A stretch of 64,000 nucleotides of DNA, from positions 169,387-233,386 of the forward strand of contig NZ_CAMXCM010000001.1 of NCBI RefSeq assembly GCF_947179015.1, in the 5' to 3' direction. Shown piece by piece: positions 50,625 to 59,174 of this stretch. Below the pieces are notes generated by a model. It had not been told where the DNA came from. It did not search any database and saw only the letters and a list, made by a program, of their open reading frames with translations. The DNA is from Commensalibacter communis (GTDB lineage: Bacteria; Pseudomonadota; Alphaproteobacteria; Acetobacterales; Acetobacteraceae). Numbering within the stretch: position 1 is the first letter of the stretch; each line of letters starts with the position of its first letter. Made by a program: the position numbers and the translations under genes.

Positions 50625-51613
50625 GTTAATCTTGAATTGCTTTTATTTGATAGAATATTCCACGCTTGCAGCAAAATCTGTGCAGCATTACGATCAGAGA
50701 AATCACAAAGCATAGGAATCCCTACATTTTGGCTGAGGCGCTTCAGTTTATGTTGATGGTCTGTCCATAACTCTTTGTAGTTAGCAGAAGATTGTTTGTT
50801 ATTGGATAAAATCAAACCTTCTTCGCCTTCAAGCCCAGTAAATTGGATACGTCCTTTAAAAGGAAGCTCTTTTTCTGCTGGATCTGTAACTTGTATTAAC
50901 AAGATGTTACTGGGGCGTTGCGCCATTTGTTTTAAGAACTCAGCCAATTTTTCATAAGGATATAAAAAATCACTGATTAAAACCGTCCAAGCATGCGGAG
51001 AAACATATTCAGGCATAGGAAATGGATTAGCAGAGCTGGCTTCAGATTGTGTTAATTGTTCAGCTAACGGATAAAGTTGGTGGGTGCCGCGAAAGCTATT
51101 GATCTGTTGGTTAGGAAGCAGTAATTTCACACGCTCCCCGCCACTTAAGAGTAACGAGCTGAGTGTTAATCCCAGCAAGAAAGCTCTGTTTTGTTTGGTA
51201 GGTAAATCGGGTCGAGAATGCCATTGCATTGATCCAGAAACATCGCACCATAAATATAAAGTCTGTGTATTTTCTTCTTCTGTCTCTTTGACGTAAGCTT
51301 TGTTGCTTTGTGCGGATTTGCGCCAATCAATTGTTTGGATAGATTCGCCAGGTAAGGCATGGCGATATTGCCAAAATTGACTGCCTTGTCCTGAGCGTTT
51401 GCATCCGTGGCTCCCTGCTAAGACTGTTCTGGCAATTCTATGTGACGCCAGTAACAAATCAGGTAAACTTTGGGCGAGATGTTCGGATGACGGGACAATA
51501 GAGTTTAATGAAGTAGTATGATCGGGTCTCGATGATGCAGAAGTCGATGATCCTTGTGAATTTTTATGAAGTGTTTTTTGTAAAAATTGTGACCACCAAG
51601 AATCTTTGACCAT
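50621..51613 (-). CDS. DUF58 domain protein (MoxR-associated, VWA-like)
   Basis: 330 residues. The DUF58 signature GSHGCKRSGQGSQFWQYR...GESIQTIDWRKSA lies near 68-104, followed by LWCDVSGSMQW, a MIDAS-like DxSxS. No membrane segment is visible. DUF58 proteins are encoded beside MoxR ATPases and are thought to be their clients or adaptors. Two bases after moxR. Confidence 0.85.
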   Translation of the reverse strand: MVKDSWWSQFLQKTLHKNSQGSSTSASSRPDHTTSLNSIVPSSEHLAQSLPDLLLASHRIARTVLAGSHGCKRSGQGSQFWQYRHALPGESIQTIDWRKSAQSNKAYVKETEEENTQTLYLWCDVSGSMQWHSRPDLPTKQNRAFLLGLTLSSLLLSGGERVKLLLPNQQINSFRGTHQLYPLAEQLTQSEASSANPFPMPEYVSPHAWTVLISDFLYPYEKLAEFLKQMAQRPSNILLIQVTDPAEKELPFKGRIQFTGLEGEEGLILSNNKQSSANYKELWTDHQHKLKRLSQNVGIPMLCDFSDRNAAQILLQAWNILSNKSNSRLT

Positions 51614-51615
51614 GA

Positions 51616-52635
51616 TTAGATTGCTTTGTTGAGGAGGTTTTTAAGGATATCATCAAGTTGTATATTTTCTGCTCTAGCCGTAAAAGTAAGCGCAATACGA
51701 TGTCTTAAAACAGCAGGTGCCAAGGCAATCAGATCTTCTTGATTAGGTGCCAACCGCCCATTTAATAAAGCTCTTGCACGTACCAACAGCATTAATGCCT
51801 GTGCGGCTCTGGAACCTGGTCCCCATGCGATATTTTGTTGAATAAATGGATCTTCACTGGTCTCTGGACGAGCATTGCGTACGAGACGTAAAATACTATC
51901 GACTAGATTTTCTCCAATCGGTAAACGTCTGACCAAAGATTGTGCTTTGACAAGTGTATCAGAGGTGATGATCTGTTGGGCTTGGGACTCATTTGCACCA
52001 GTTGTTGCTAATAACATTGCTTTTTCAGTCGTTTGATCGGGATAGGTAAGGTTTACCTGAACCATAAAACGATCTAATTGTGCTTCGGGTAAAGGATAAG
52101 TCCCCTCTTGTTCAATAGGGTTCTGAGTTGCCAAAACATGAAAAGGTGCAGGCAGAGGATAGTCTTTTCCAGCAATAGAAATATATTTTTCTTGCATCGC
52201 TTGTAGTAATGCGGATTGTGTTCTGGGGCTGGCACGGTTAATTTCATCTGCCATTAATAACTGACAAAAAGCAGGGCCTGGAATAAAACGAAAACTTCGT
52301 TTCCCCTGAGCATCTTCGTCTAAAATCTCGCTTCCTGTAATATCAGCAGGCATGAGATCAGGGGTAAATTGAACCCGTTTTGCTGATAATCCCATGACTG
52401 TCGCCAAGGTGCTGACCAATTTGGTTTTTCCAAGCCCTGGGGCACCAACCAACAAAGCGTGTCCTCCACTAAGGATGCTGGCAATAATTTGCTTTATTTC
52501 TTCTTGTTGCCCATAAATGATGCGGCTAGTTTCAGTGATGGCATTTGTTAAATGAGTGCTAATCATATCAGCAAGTTGCGTATCATCAAGTTGAGGATCA
52601 ATAGGCATTTTTTCTAAAGAGGTCATGTGCATCAT
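51616..52635 (-). CDS. MoxR-family AAA+ ATPase
   Basis: 339 residues, AAA_3/MoxR chaperone-like ATPase. Walker A GAPGLGKTK near 64-72, Walker B LLMADEINR near 128, sensor 1 ATQNPIEQEGTYPLPEAQLDRF, a very characteristic MoxR block. Lid domain at the C-terminus. First gene of a four-gene cluster. Several ATG codons compete as start (52635, 52626, 52608) and none has a clear Shine-Dalgarno. Thought to assemble or activate VWA proteins, here the two membrane proteins downstream. Confidence 0.9.
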   Translation of the reverse strand: MMHMTSLEKMPIDPQLDDTQLADMISTHLTNAITETSRIIYGQQEEIKQIIASILSGGHALLVGAPGLGKTKLVSTLATVMGLSAKRVQFTPDLMPADITGSEILDEDAQGKRSFRFIPGPAFCQLLMADEINRASPRTQSALLQAMQEKYISIAGKDYPLPAPFHVLATQNPIEQEGTYPLPEAQLDRFMVQVNLTYPDQTTEKAMLLATTGANESQAQQIITSDTLVKAQSLVRRLPIGENLVDSILRLVRNARPETSEDPFIQQNIAWGPGSRAAQALMLLVRARALLNGRLAPNQEDLIALAPAVLRHRIALTFTARAENIQLDDILKNLLNKAI

Positions 52636-52679
52636 ACGGAGTTAAGATTAAAATAAATAGCGAATAAGAAAGTTGCATT

Positions 52680-52713
52680 TTGCAGTATAAAATATACTAG
52701 GAGTATACTGCAA
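52680..52713. promoter_or_regulatory. Compound palindrome between divergent moxR and cca
   Basis: TTGCAGTATA (52680-52689) and TATACTGCAA (52704-52713) form a perfect 10-bp inverted repeat with a 14-bp spacer. The spacer holds another TATACT (52693-52698), and AGTATACT at 52702-52709 is itself a palindrome. Looks like an operator overlapping -10-like TATACT boxes; which gene it controls is not clear. Confidence 0.4.
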
Positions 52714-52794
52714 GTTTTGTAAAATATTTTAAAGCAATTTATAAATAAAAAAACGTTTATTAACTATATTTCAAATAAGGAAAATGATTTAATT

Positions 52795-54021
52795 ATGTCT
52801 ATCTTAGAAAAATTATCCTGTCTGAATGAGGTTAATCTCATATGGAATTCTTTACCACAAGCGCGTTTGGTTGGTGGCGCTGTAAGGGATCTATTAGTTG
52901 GCAATAATATTGCAGATGTTGATATGGCGACACCAGAGCCTCCCGAACTAATTATGGAGACACTAAAAAATGCAGGCATTCCTGTAATCCCAACAGGATT
53001 ATCACATGGAACTGTCACAGCAATTATTAATCATCATCCTTATGAAATTACAACGTTGCGAAAAGATGTTGTCACCGATGGTCGTCATGCTCAAGTGGTA
53101 TGGACGGATAGTTGGGAAGAAGATGCTGCACGTCGGGACTTTACCATTAATGCCATGTTTTGTGATCGAGAAGGTAAGATTTGGGATTTTTATAATGGGA
53201 AACAAGATTTACTTTCTGGAAAAATACGGTTTGTAGGGAACGCAAAGGAACGTATCGAGGAGGATGTCCTGCGTTCGTTACGTTTCTTTCGGTTTTACGC
53301 CCGTTACGGCAAACAAATATTAGATGAAGATGCTGTTACTGCGATTCAACAGACGACACATTTATTAAAAAATCTTTCGGCAGAACGTGTTTGGTCTGAA
53401 TTAAAGCGTATTTTAACAGGTCCTATGACAGCTGATATTATGCAAATGATGGATCATTATGACGTTCTGTCAGCGTTATTACCTTTTGGATATGATGTAT
53501 CATTCTTTACAAAAATGATACAAATGGACGCGCCTAATCATCCAATCTTACGTCTTGCTGGGTTGGTCACGGGTGAGGGTAATGTTATCTCAAAACATTT
53601 ACGCCTGTCTCGTCAAGAGGAGCAACTCTTACATGCTTTACAAAAAACATGGAATATTCATTCCCAAGATAATGATATTCAATTACGTCAACTACGAGCT
53701 TTATTTGATTTAGAGCTGTTAATTTATTGTAGTTGGATGAAACAACTTCGTAACGATCAACCATCATCTGAATGGGATCGATGGAGAGAGAGGCTTGCGG
53801 CAATTGAGCAACCTGTTTTTCCAGTCAAAGGCAAGGATTTATTCCAATATAATGTCAAGCCTGGGGTCGAGATGGGGGAAGCTTTGTCACAAATTAAGCA
53901 ATGGTGGTTGCAACATGGTTGTTATGGGGATCTACAAGATTGTTTAGAGTGGTTTAAAAACAACAAAGAAAAAAGGATTGATATAAATTATTTAATTTTT
54001 ACTGATAAATGGTTTAAATAG
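52795..54021 (+). CDS. cca: CCA tRNA nucleotidyltransferase
   Basis: 408 residues, class II polymerase-beta-type nucleotidyltransferase that adds or repairs the 3'-CCA of tRNAs. GGAVRDLL at 27-34, catalytic D41 and D43 in IADVDMATPE, HGTVTAI, then RRDFTINAM near 112 and the RSLRFFRFYARYG block. The C-terminal body is helical and diverged. A poly(A) polymerase is the other option in this superfamily, but length and motifs fit alphaproteobacterial CCA enzymes. It heads a + strand group with the exporter genes. Confidence 0.9.
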   Translation: MSILEKLSCLNEVNLIWNSLPQARLVGGAVRDLLVGNNIADVDMATPEPPELIMETLKNAGIPVIPTGLSHGTVTAIINHHPYEITTLRKDVVTDGRHAQVVWTDSWEEDAARRDFTINAMFCDREGKIWDFYNGKQDLLSGKIRFVGNAKERIEEDVLRSLRFFRFYARYGKQILDEDAVTAIQQTTHLLKNLSAERVWSELKRILTGPMTADIMQMMDHYDVLSALLPFGYDVSFFTKMIQMDAPNHPILRLAGLVTGEGNVISKHLRLSRQEEQLLHALQKTWNIHSQDNDIQLRQLRALFDLELLIYCSWMKQLRNDQPSSEWDRWRERLAAIEQPVFPVKGKDLFQYNVKPGVEMGEALSQIKQWWLQHGCYGDLQDCLEWFKNNKEKRIDINYLIFTDKWFK

Positions 54022-54088
54022 ACATCAACAATTTTGTGAACATGATGTGTATCATTACATTTTGAATTATATTTAAAGAAAATCAATA

Positions 54089-55888
54089 GTGACTTCTATT
54101 CTGAAAAAACCAATAAGCCAAAAGAAAAAAACAATTTTATCGTCATTATTTGGAAATAACCCAAGTTTGCCTTATATGCAGCGGTTGTGGAAAGAAGAAA
54201 TTCGCCTGCACCCAAAGCGTATTTTAATTATTGTCGTGTTAACAATGATAATGGCTGGGCTGACAGCGTTATATCCGTTGGTGATTAAACGTGCATTAGA
54301 TATGTTTAAGGATAACGATCCCAGAATTTTGTATCAAGTGCCTTTATTGGTGATTATGGTAACCGCTGCCAAAGCTGCATCGCAATATGGTCAGACATTA
54401 GCAATTCAAGGATTGGTGCTGGTTGTTATCCGTGGTCTTCAGAAGAAGATGTTTTTACATTTGGTGTATTCCGATGTTGCCAAAGTTGAAAAAGAAGCCC
54501 CCGCGCAATTAGCTTCACGGTTTACCACAGATGCTTTGTCGATCCGCGAAGCCATGATTAGGGTTGTGAATGCTTTTGGGGACAGTATTACCGTTGTTGG
54601 GTTGATTGCTTCTATGTTTTATATGGATTGGGAGCTTAGCTTGATTGCTGCATTATTATATCCGATTGCTGCGGTTCCTATTCAAAAACTAGGAAAAAAA
54701 GTTCGCCGTGCATCTGGAAATATGCAAGAGCAAATTGGTAAAACCGCAGCTTTATTAAATGAAACATTTGCTCAATCCAGAACAGTGCGTGTTTATGGAA
54801 TGGAACAACGGGAAATTGAACGAACGGGGCAATCCTTTGATCAGCTTTATGACGCGACATTAAAAATTATCAGTGGTAGAGCAAGAGTTGATCCTATTAT
54901 GGAAGTTCTTGGCGGAACGGCTGTTGCTGCTGTTCTTGGGTTTGCTGGATGGCGCGCTGCGATGGGTGGGGCGACACTGGGGGACTTTTCTGGTTTTGTG
55001 GCGGCATTATTGCTAGCAGCTCGTCCATTACGGGCATTGGGTTCCTTAAATGCAGCAATGCAAGAAGGGATTTCAGGGTTGGATCGTATCTTTAATATGA
55101 TTGATGATCCAATCGAAATTAAAAATAAACAAAACACAGTCGCTTTGCCAGAAGGTCAGGGACAAATCAAATTCGAAGATGTGCATTTCATTCATCCTGG
55201 GCGGCAATTGGGGTTGCAAGGGTTAGATTTTAACGTTGCATCAGGACTAACGGTTGCTTTAGTGGGGCCTTCTGGGGCAGGAAAATCGACAGCATTAACG
55301 CTTATTCCAAGATTACATGACGTGCAAAAGGGACGTATTCTTTTTGATGGCGTTGATTTACGCGATCTGAAAATGGATGAATTACGCGCTGCGATTGCAT
55401 ATGTTCCACAAGATCCTTTATTGTTTGATATGTCGATTGTAGACAATATTTTGATTGGTAAATCTGATGCAACGAAGGCTGAACTTGACGAGGTGTTAGA
55501 GGGTGCAGCAATTAATCAATTTGTTCATAACTTACCCCAAGGCTTGAACACCAGAGTAGGATATGGTGGGCAGCTTTTATCTGGCGGTCAAAGGCAACGT
55601 GTTGCGTTGGCAAGGGCTTTGTTAAGAAATCCACGATTATTGTTACTTGATGAAGCAACAAGTGCGTTGGATACAGAAAGCGAATATATGGTTCAACAAG
55701 CATTGGCAAAGCTGCGAAAAGGTAGAACAACGTTAATTGTTGCCCACCGTTTATCAACAGTGCGTTCTGCTGATTTAATCGTTGTCATGTGTGATGGTTT
55801 AGTGGCAGAGTACGGAAATCATGAAACATTAATGGATTATAACGGGTTATATGCACGACTAGTGCAAACACAAGATTTGAATCGTTAA
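54089..55888 (+). CDS. MsbA-like ABC exporter (lipid A/lipid flippase type)
   Basis: 599 residues, one exporter half-molecule: six transmembrane helices in the first 340 residues or so, then an ATPase domain. Walker A GPSGAGKST near 394, signature LSGGQRQRVALARA near 499, Walker B LLLLDEATSALD near 521, H-loop AHRLST. Homodimer expected. Closest in layout to MsbA and related lipid exporters of the inner membrane; a drug exporter is possible. Start GTG at 54089 with weak AAAGAAAA before it. Followed after 50 bases by an EmrA-like gene. Confidence 0.85.
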   Translation: MTSILKKPISQKKKTILSSLFGNNPSLPYMQRLWKEEIRLHPKRILIIVVLTMIMAGLTALYPLVIKRALDMFKDNDPRILYQVPLLVIMVTAAKAASQYGQTLAIQGLVLVVIRGLQKKMFLHLVYSDVAKVEKEAPAQLASRFTTDALSIREAMIRVVNAFGDSITVVGLIASMFYMDWELSLIAALLYPIAAVPIQKLGKKVRRASGNMQEQIGKTAALLNETFAQSRTVRVYGMEQREIERTGQSFDQLYDATLKIISGRARVDPIMEVLGGTAVAAVLGFAGWRAAMGGATLGDFSGFVAALLLAARPLRALGSLNAAMQEGISGLDRIFNMIDDPIEIKNKQNTVALPEGQGQIKFEDVHFIHPGRQLGLQGLDFNVASGLTVALVGPSGAGKSTALTLIPRLHDVQKGRILFDGVDLRDLKMDELRAAIAYVPQDPLLFDMSIVDNILIGKSDATKAELDEVLEGAAINQFVHNLPQGLNTRVGYGGQLLSGGQRQRVALARALLRNPRLLLLDEATSALDTESEYMVQQALAKLRKGRTTLIVAHRLSTVRSADLIVVMCDGLVAEYGNHETLMDYNGLYARLVQTQDLNR

Positions 55889-55938
55889 TTATATTGTCTA
55901 TTTATTAAAATAAATTACTGCTTTTAAAAGGAAAATCA

Positions 55939-57039
55939 ATGGCACAAACAGAGGATGAGACAGATCAAGAATCTGTTTCAGCAGTCGACAACTCAGCAAA
56001 GAAAAAAGGTAGTTCTTTTAAAAAATTATTAATCATAGCAATATGTTTAATCTTAATTGTTTGTGCTGGTGTATATTGGTGGTTAACCCGCCATGATATT
56101 GATACAGATGACGCATTTACTGCCGGGCGAATTGTGTATATTGCCCCGCATGTGAATGGGTATGTTACGGCTCTTTTGGTTAATGATAATCAATTTGTTC
56201 ATAAAGGTGATCTATTATTTAAAATTGATCCCAGAGATTATGAAGCTGCTAAGAAAGAGGCAGAAGGCAATTTAATCCGAGCGCAAGGGCAATATATTGC
56301 GTCGCAATATATGTTAGAAGTCGCAAAAAAGAATTATCCGGGCAAGCTTAAAGTTGCTCAAGGTGATTTAGGTATTGCTAAATCTCAGGCTTTCAAAGCT
56401 AAGACAGAATATGCAAGGCAGCATAGTATTGTTAAAGCTGCTACCACTCAACAAGCGATCGATAATTCAACAGCTGGTTACGAGCAAGCTAAGGCAGAGA
56501 TTATTAAAGCAGAAGGTAATTTGTTAATTGCCGAACCTGTAGAAGCAAATATCCAAACCAATAATAGCCAAATTAATGAACAAAAAGGCGCGTTGGAAGC
56601 AGCTGAAGCAAAGTTACGCCAAGCAGAGCTTAATCTAGGTTGGACAGATGTCAGAGCCCCTCATGATGGTTGGATTTCAAAACGAAATATTGAACAGGGG
56701 AATTATGTCACCACGGGTCAGTCTGTGTTGGCGATCGTAGAACCAGAAGTGTGGGTTGTTGCCAATTACAAAGAAACTCAAATTACAGATATGCGCCCTG
56801 GGCAGAAAGTTAAGATTGAAGTTGATGCCTATCCATTTCTTGATTTAGAAGGACATATTGATTCTATTCAAGCAGGGACAGGCGCCGTGTTTAGCGCATT
56901 CCCTCCTGAGAATGCAACGGGGAACTATGTAAAAATTGTTCAACGTGTTCCCGTTAAAATCTTGATTGATAAGGGATTAGATCCGAAGATTCCTCTTGCC
57001 ATAGGATTATCTGTTGTGCCAACGGTTTATACAAAATGA
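55939..57039 (+). CDS. EmrA-like HlyD-family adaptor
   Basis: 366 residues. Single N-terminal membrane helix (LLIIAICLILIVCAGVYWWL), then DIDTDDAFTAGRIVYIAPHVNGYV, lipoyl halves VHKGDLLFKIDPRDYE and the later APHDGWISKRNIEQGNYV, coiled-coil hairpin rich in A, K and E between, and a barrel with VVANYKETQITDMRPGQ. This is the EmrA class that pairs with DHA2 pumps. Overlaps the EmrB-like gene by 4 bases. No outer-membrane channel gene follows, so a shared one must serve. Confidence 0.93.
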   Translation: MAQTEDETDQESVSAVDNSAKKKGSSFKKLLIIAICLILIVCAGVYWWLTRHDIDTDDAFTAGRIVYIAPHVNGYVTALLVNDNQFVHKGDLLFKIDPRDYEAAKKEAEGNLIRAQGQYIASQYMLEVAKKNYPGKLKVAQGDLGIAKSQAFKAKTEYARQHSIVKAATTQQAIDNSTAGYEQAKAEIIKAEGNLLIAEPVEANIQTNNSQINEQKGALEAAEAKLRQAELNLGWTDVRAPHDGWISKRNIEQGNYVTTGQSVLAIVEPEVWVVANYKETQITDMRPGQKVKIEVDAYPFLDLEGHIDSIQAGTGAVFSAFPPENATGNYVKIVQRVPVKILIDKGLDPKIPLAIGLSVVPTVYTK

Positions 57040-58619
57040 GCGAAATGGTCGTTACGGATGATAGCATTGACCGTAATACATGGAAACCAAAGCATAACCC
57101 ATGGTTAATTGCAGTGGTAGTCACACTTGCTGCATTTATGGAAGTTTTGGATACAACGATTGTGAATGTATCGTTGCCTCATATTGCAGGCACATTGTCG
57201 ACTACGTACGATAACGCGACGTGGTCTTTGACCTCTTATTTGGCTGCCAATGCTGTGGTTTTGACAATTTCTGGATGGCTTGGACGTGTTTTAGGGCGAA
57301 AACGGTATTTTCTGATTTGTATTGGGATGTTTACTTTATCCTCTTTTCTTTGTGGAATGGCCAGCAGTCTTGGAGAGTTAATTATTTTTCGGTTGATGCA
57401 AGGTTTTTTTGGCGGTGGATTACAACCTAATCAGCAATCCATTATTTTAGATATTTTCCCACCTGAAAAAAGAGGAGCAGCTTTTGGATTAACGGCTATG
57501 GCAACCGTTGTTGCACCTATTTTAGGGCCTTCGTTAGGAGGATGGATCACAGACAGTTATTCTTGGCGTTGGGTTTTTTACCTGAATGTTCCTATTGGTA
57601 TTATCACGATTTTTGCGGTGATAATGTTACTGGAAGATCCGCCTTGGGCAAAAAAACGTAAAGAGAGCGTCGATGTTATCGGATTGACCTTGATTACTGT
57701 TGGATTGGCTTGTTTGGAAGTCATGGTTGATCGTGGTGAAGATGCAGATTGGTTTGGATCGACAGCGATTTGTTGGTTGGCATTTTTTGCTGTTGTTGGA
57801 ATCGTTGGGGCAATCTTTTGGTTATTAAAAGCCAAAGACCCTGTGGTTGATTTGCGTGCCTTTAAAGATCGTAATTTTGCAGTAAGTTGTATTCTAATGG
57901 CGGGGCTGGGCGGATGCCTTTATGCTTCTGCTATTATTGTTCCTCAATTCTCACAACAAATTATTGGCTATACAGCGTTTCTTTCTGGCTTGGTCTTAAC
58001 CCCAGGGGGAATTGTGATTGTAATTTTGATTCCTTTGGTGGGTCGATTAATTAATTTTGTGCAAATTCGATATGTCATTGCTTTTGGTTTTTTCTGGATG
58101 GGGACATCAATGTTTATTTCTGCACATTTGACCCCAACACTTGATTTTAATCATTTAGTGTTGTTTCGGATTGCTCAAACAGCTTGCTTAGCATTTTTGT
58201 TTGTACCTTTATCGACCATTGCTTTTATGACCATTCCTGCCAAATATAATGCCGATGCTTCTGCATTATTCAGTATGGTTCGAAATGTTTTAGGGGCTTT
58301 ATGCATTTCTGGTGCCACAGCATTGGTAACGAATATGAGACAGATTAATCAAGCACATATTGTACATACAATGAGTCCATTAAATCAGCCATTTAATGAA
58401 TATCTTGCACATATGAAAGCCGCTGCTCAACAGGCAGGCTATGCCGCTCATGAGCAGACGAATGTTGCAATGTCATATTTATATAAAGATTTTCAAAAAC
58501 AAGTAGCAATTTTAGCTTATAACGACGTTTTTATGATTATTGGTTTTTGTGCATTCGCTTTCGTGCCTATTTGTTTTTTATTGGATGGATATACTGCTAG
58601 AAAGAAAAAATCAAAATAG
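57036..58619 (+). CDS. EmrB-like MFS drug exporter (DHA2, 14 helices)
   Basis: 527 residues with about fourteen hydrophobic helices. Motifs: LDTTIVNVSLPHIAGTLS in helix 1 and RLMQGFFGGGLQPNQQSII in helix 4, both diagnostic for DHA2 pumps; GPSLGGWITD is motif C. Proton-driven export of hydrophobic compounds together with the adaptor upstream. Ends at a terminator shared with the convergent rppH. Confidence 0.93.
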   Translation: MSEMVVTDDSIDRNTWKPKHNPWLIAVVVTLAAFMEVLDTTIVNVSLPHIAGTLSTTYDNATWSLTSYLAANAVVLTISGWLGRVLGRKRYFLICIGMFTLSSFLCGMASSLGELIIFRLMQGFFGGGLQPNQQSIILDIFPPEKRGAAFGLTAMATVVAPILGPSLGGWITDSYSWRWVFYLNVPIGIITIFAVIMLLEDPPWAKKRKESVDVIGLTLITVGLACLEVMVDRGEDADWFGSTAICWLAFFAVVGIVGAIFWLLKAKDPVVDLRAFKDRNFAVSCILMAGLGGCLYASAIIVPQFSQQIIGYTAFLSGLVLTPGGIVIVILIPLVGRLINFVQIRYVIAFGFFWMGTSMFISAHLTPTLDFNHLVLFRIAQTACLAFLFVPLSTIAFMTIPAKYNADASALFSMVRNVLGALCISGATALVTNMRQINQAHIVHTMSPLNQPFNEYLAHMKAAAQQAGYAAHEQTNVAMSYLYKDFQKQVAILAYNDVFMIIGFCAFAFVPICFLLDGYTARKKKSK

Positions 58620-58623
58620 AAAC

Positions 58624-58655
58624 AAAAAAGACATTCTTTTAGGGAATGTCTTTTT
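58624..58655. terminator. Bidirectional terminator between emrB-like gene and rppH
   Basis: AAAAAAGACATTC (58624-58636) and GAATGTCTTTTT (58644-58655) form a stem with A tract before and T tract after, so it can act on both strands. It sits between convergent stops. Confidence 0.85.
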
Positions 58656-58680
58656 CTATAAAATTCATACGATAAATAAA

Positions 58681-59154
58681 TTATATGTGCGTATATTTCT
58701 TAAAATGATCTGATATTTTCATGTAAATATCATATTTATATCCTGTTTTAATTGTCTTTAACTCAGTGATATCGATCCATTTCCACTCATCAAATTCTTT
58801 TTCGACATGATTATCAAGATCGATATCCTCATCTTTTCCCGTAAAACGAACAGCGAACCATTTCTGAGTTTGCCCTTTATATTTTCCTTTTAACGGATTA
58901 AGGAGAACATCAGGAGGGAAGTCATAAGAAAGCCATTCCGGATATTCTTCTAATATCTCAATTTGATCTGTGCCAATTTCTTCAGCAAGTTCTCTTTTGA
59001 TCGCTTCAGAAGGATTTTCATTGGCATCAATCCCACCTTGAGGAAATGACCAAATCCCTTCCTTAGCTAAATCATGTCGAAGTGCAATAAAGATTTTCCC
59101 TTTAGGATTAAAAATGATTGCAGCAACATTGGGACGATAAGGAAGGTCAGTCAT
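58681..59154 (-). CDS. rppH: RNA pyrophosphohydrolase (Nudix)
   Basis: 157 residues. Nudix box in GGIDANENPSEAIKRELAEEIGT, all canonical G, E, R, E and E residues present; YRPNVAAIIFNPKGKIF and the preceding FPQGG are RppH hallmarks, and the C-terminal WKWIDITELK is usual. Removes pyrophosphate from 5' ends of mRNAs and so starts their decay. 20 bases after ctpA, probably co-transcribed with it. Confidence 0.93.
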   Translation of the reverse strand: MTDLPYRPNVAAIIFNPKGKIFIALRHDLAKEGIWSFPQGGIDANENPSEAIKRELAEEIGTDQIEILEEYPEWLSYDFPPDVLLNPLKGKYKGQTQKWFAVRFTGKDEDIDLDNHVEKEFDEWKWIDITELKTIKTGYKYDIYMKISDHFKKYTHI

Positions 59155-59174
59155 AATACTTTATATTCTTTCAA

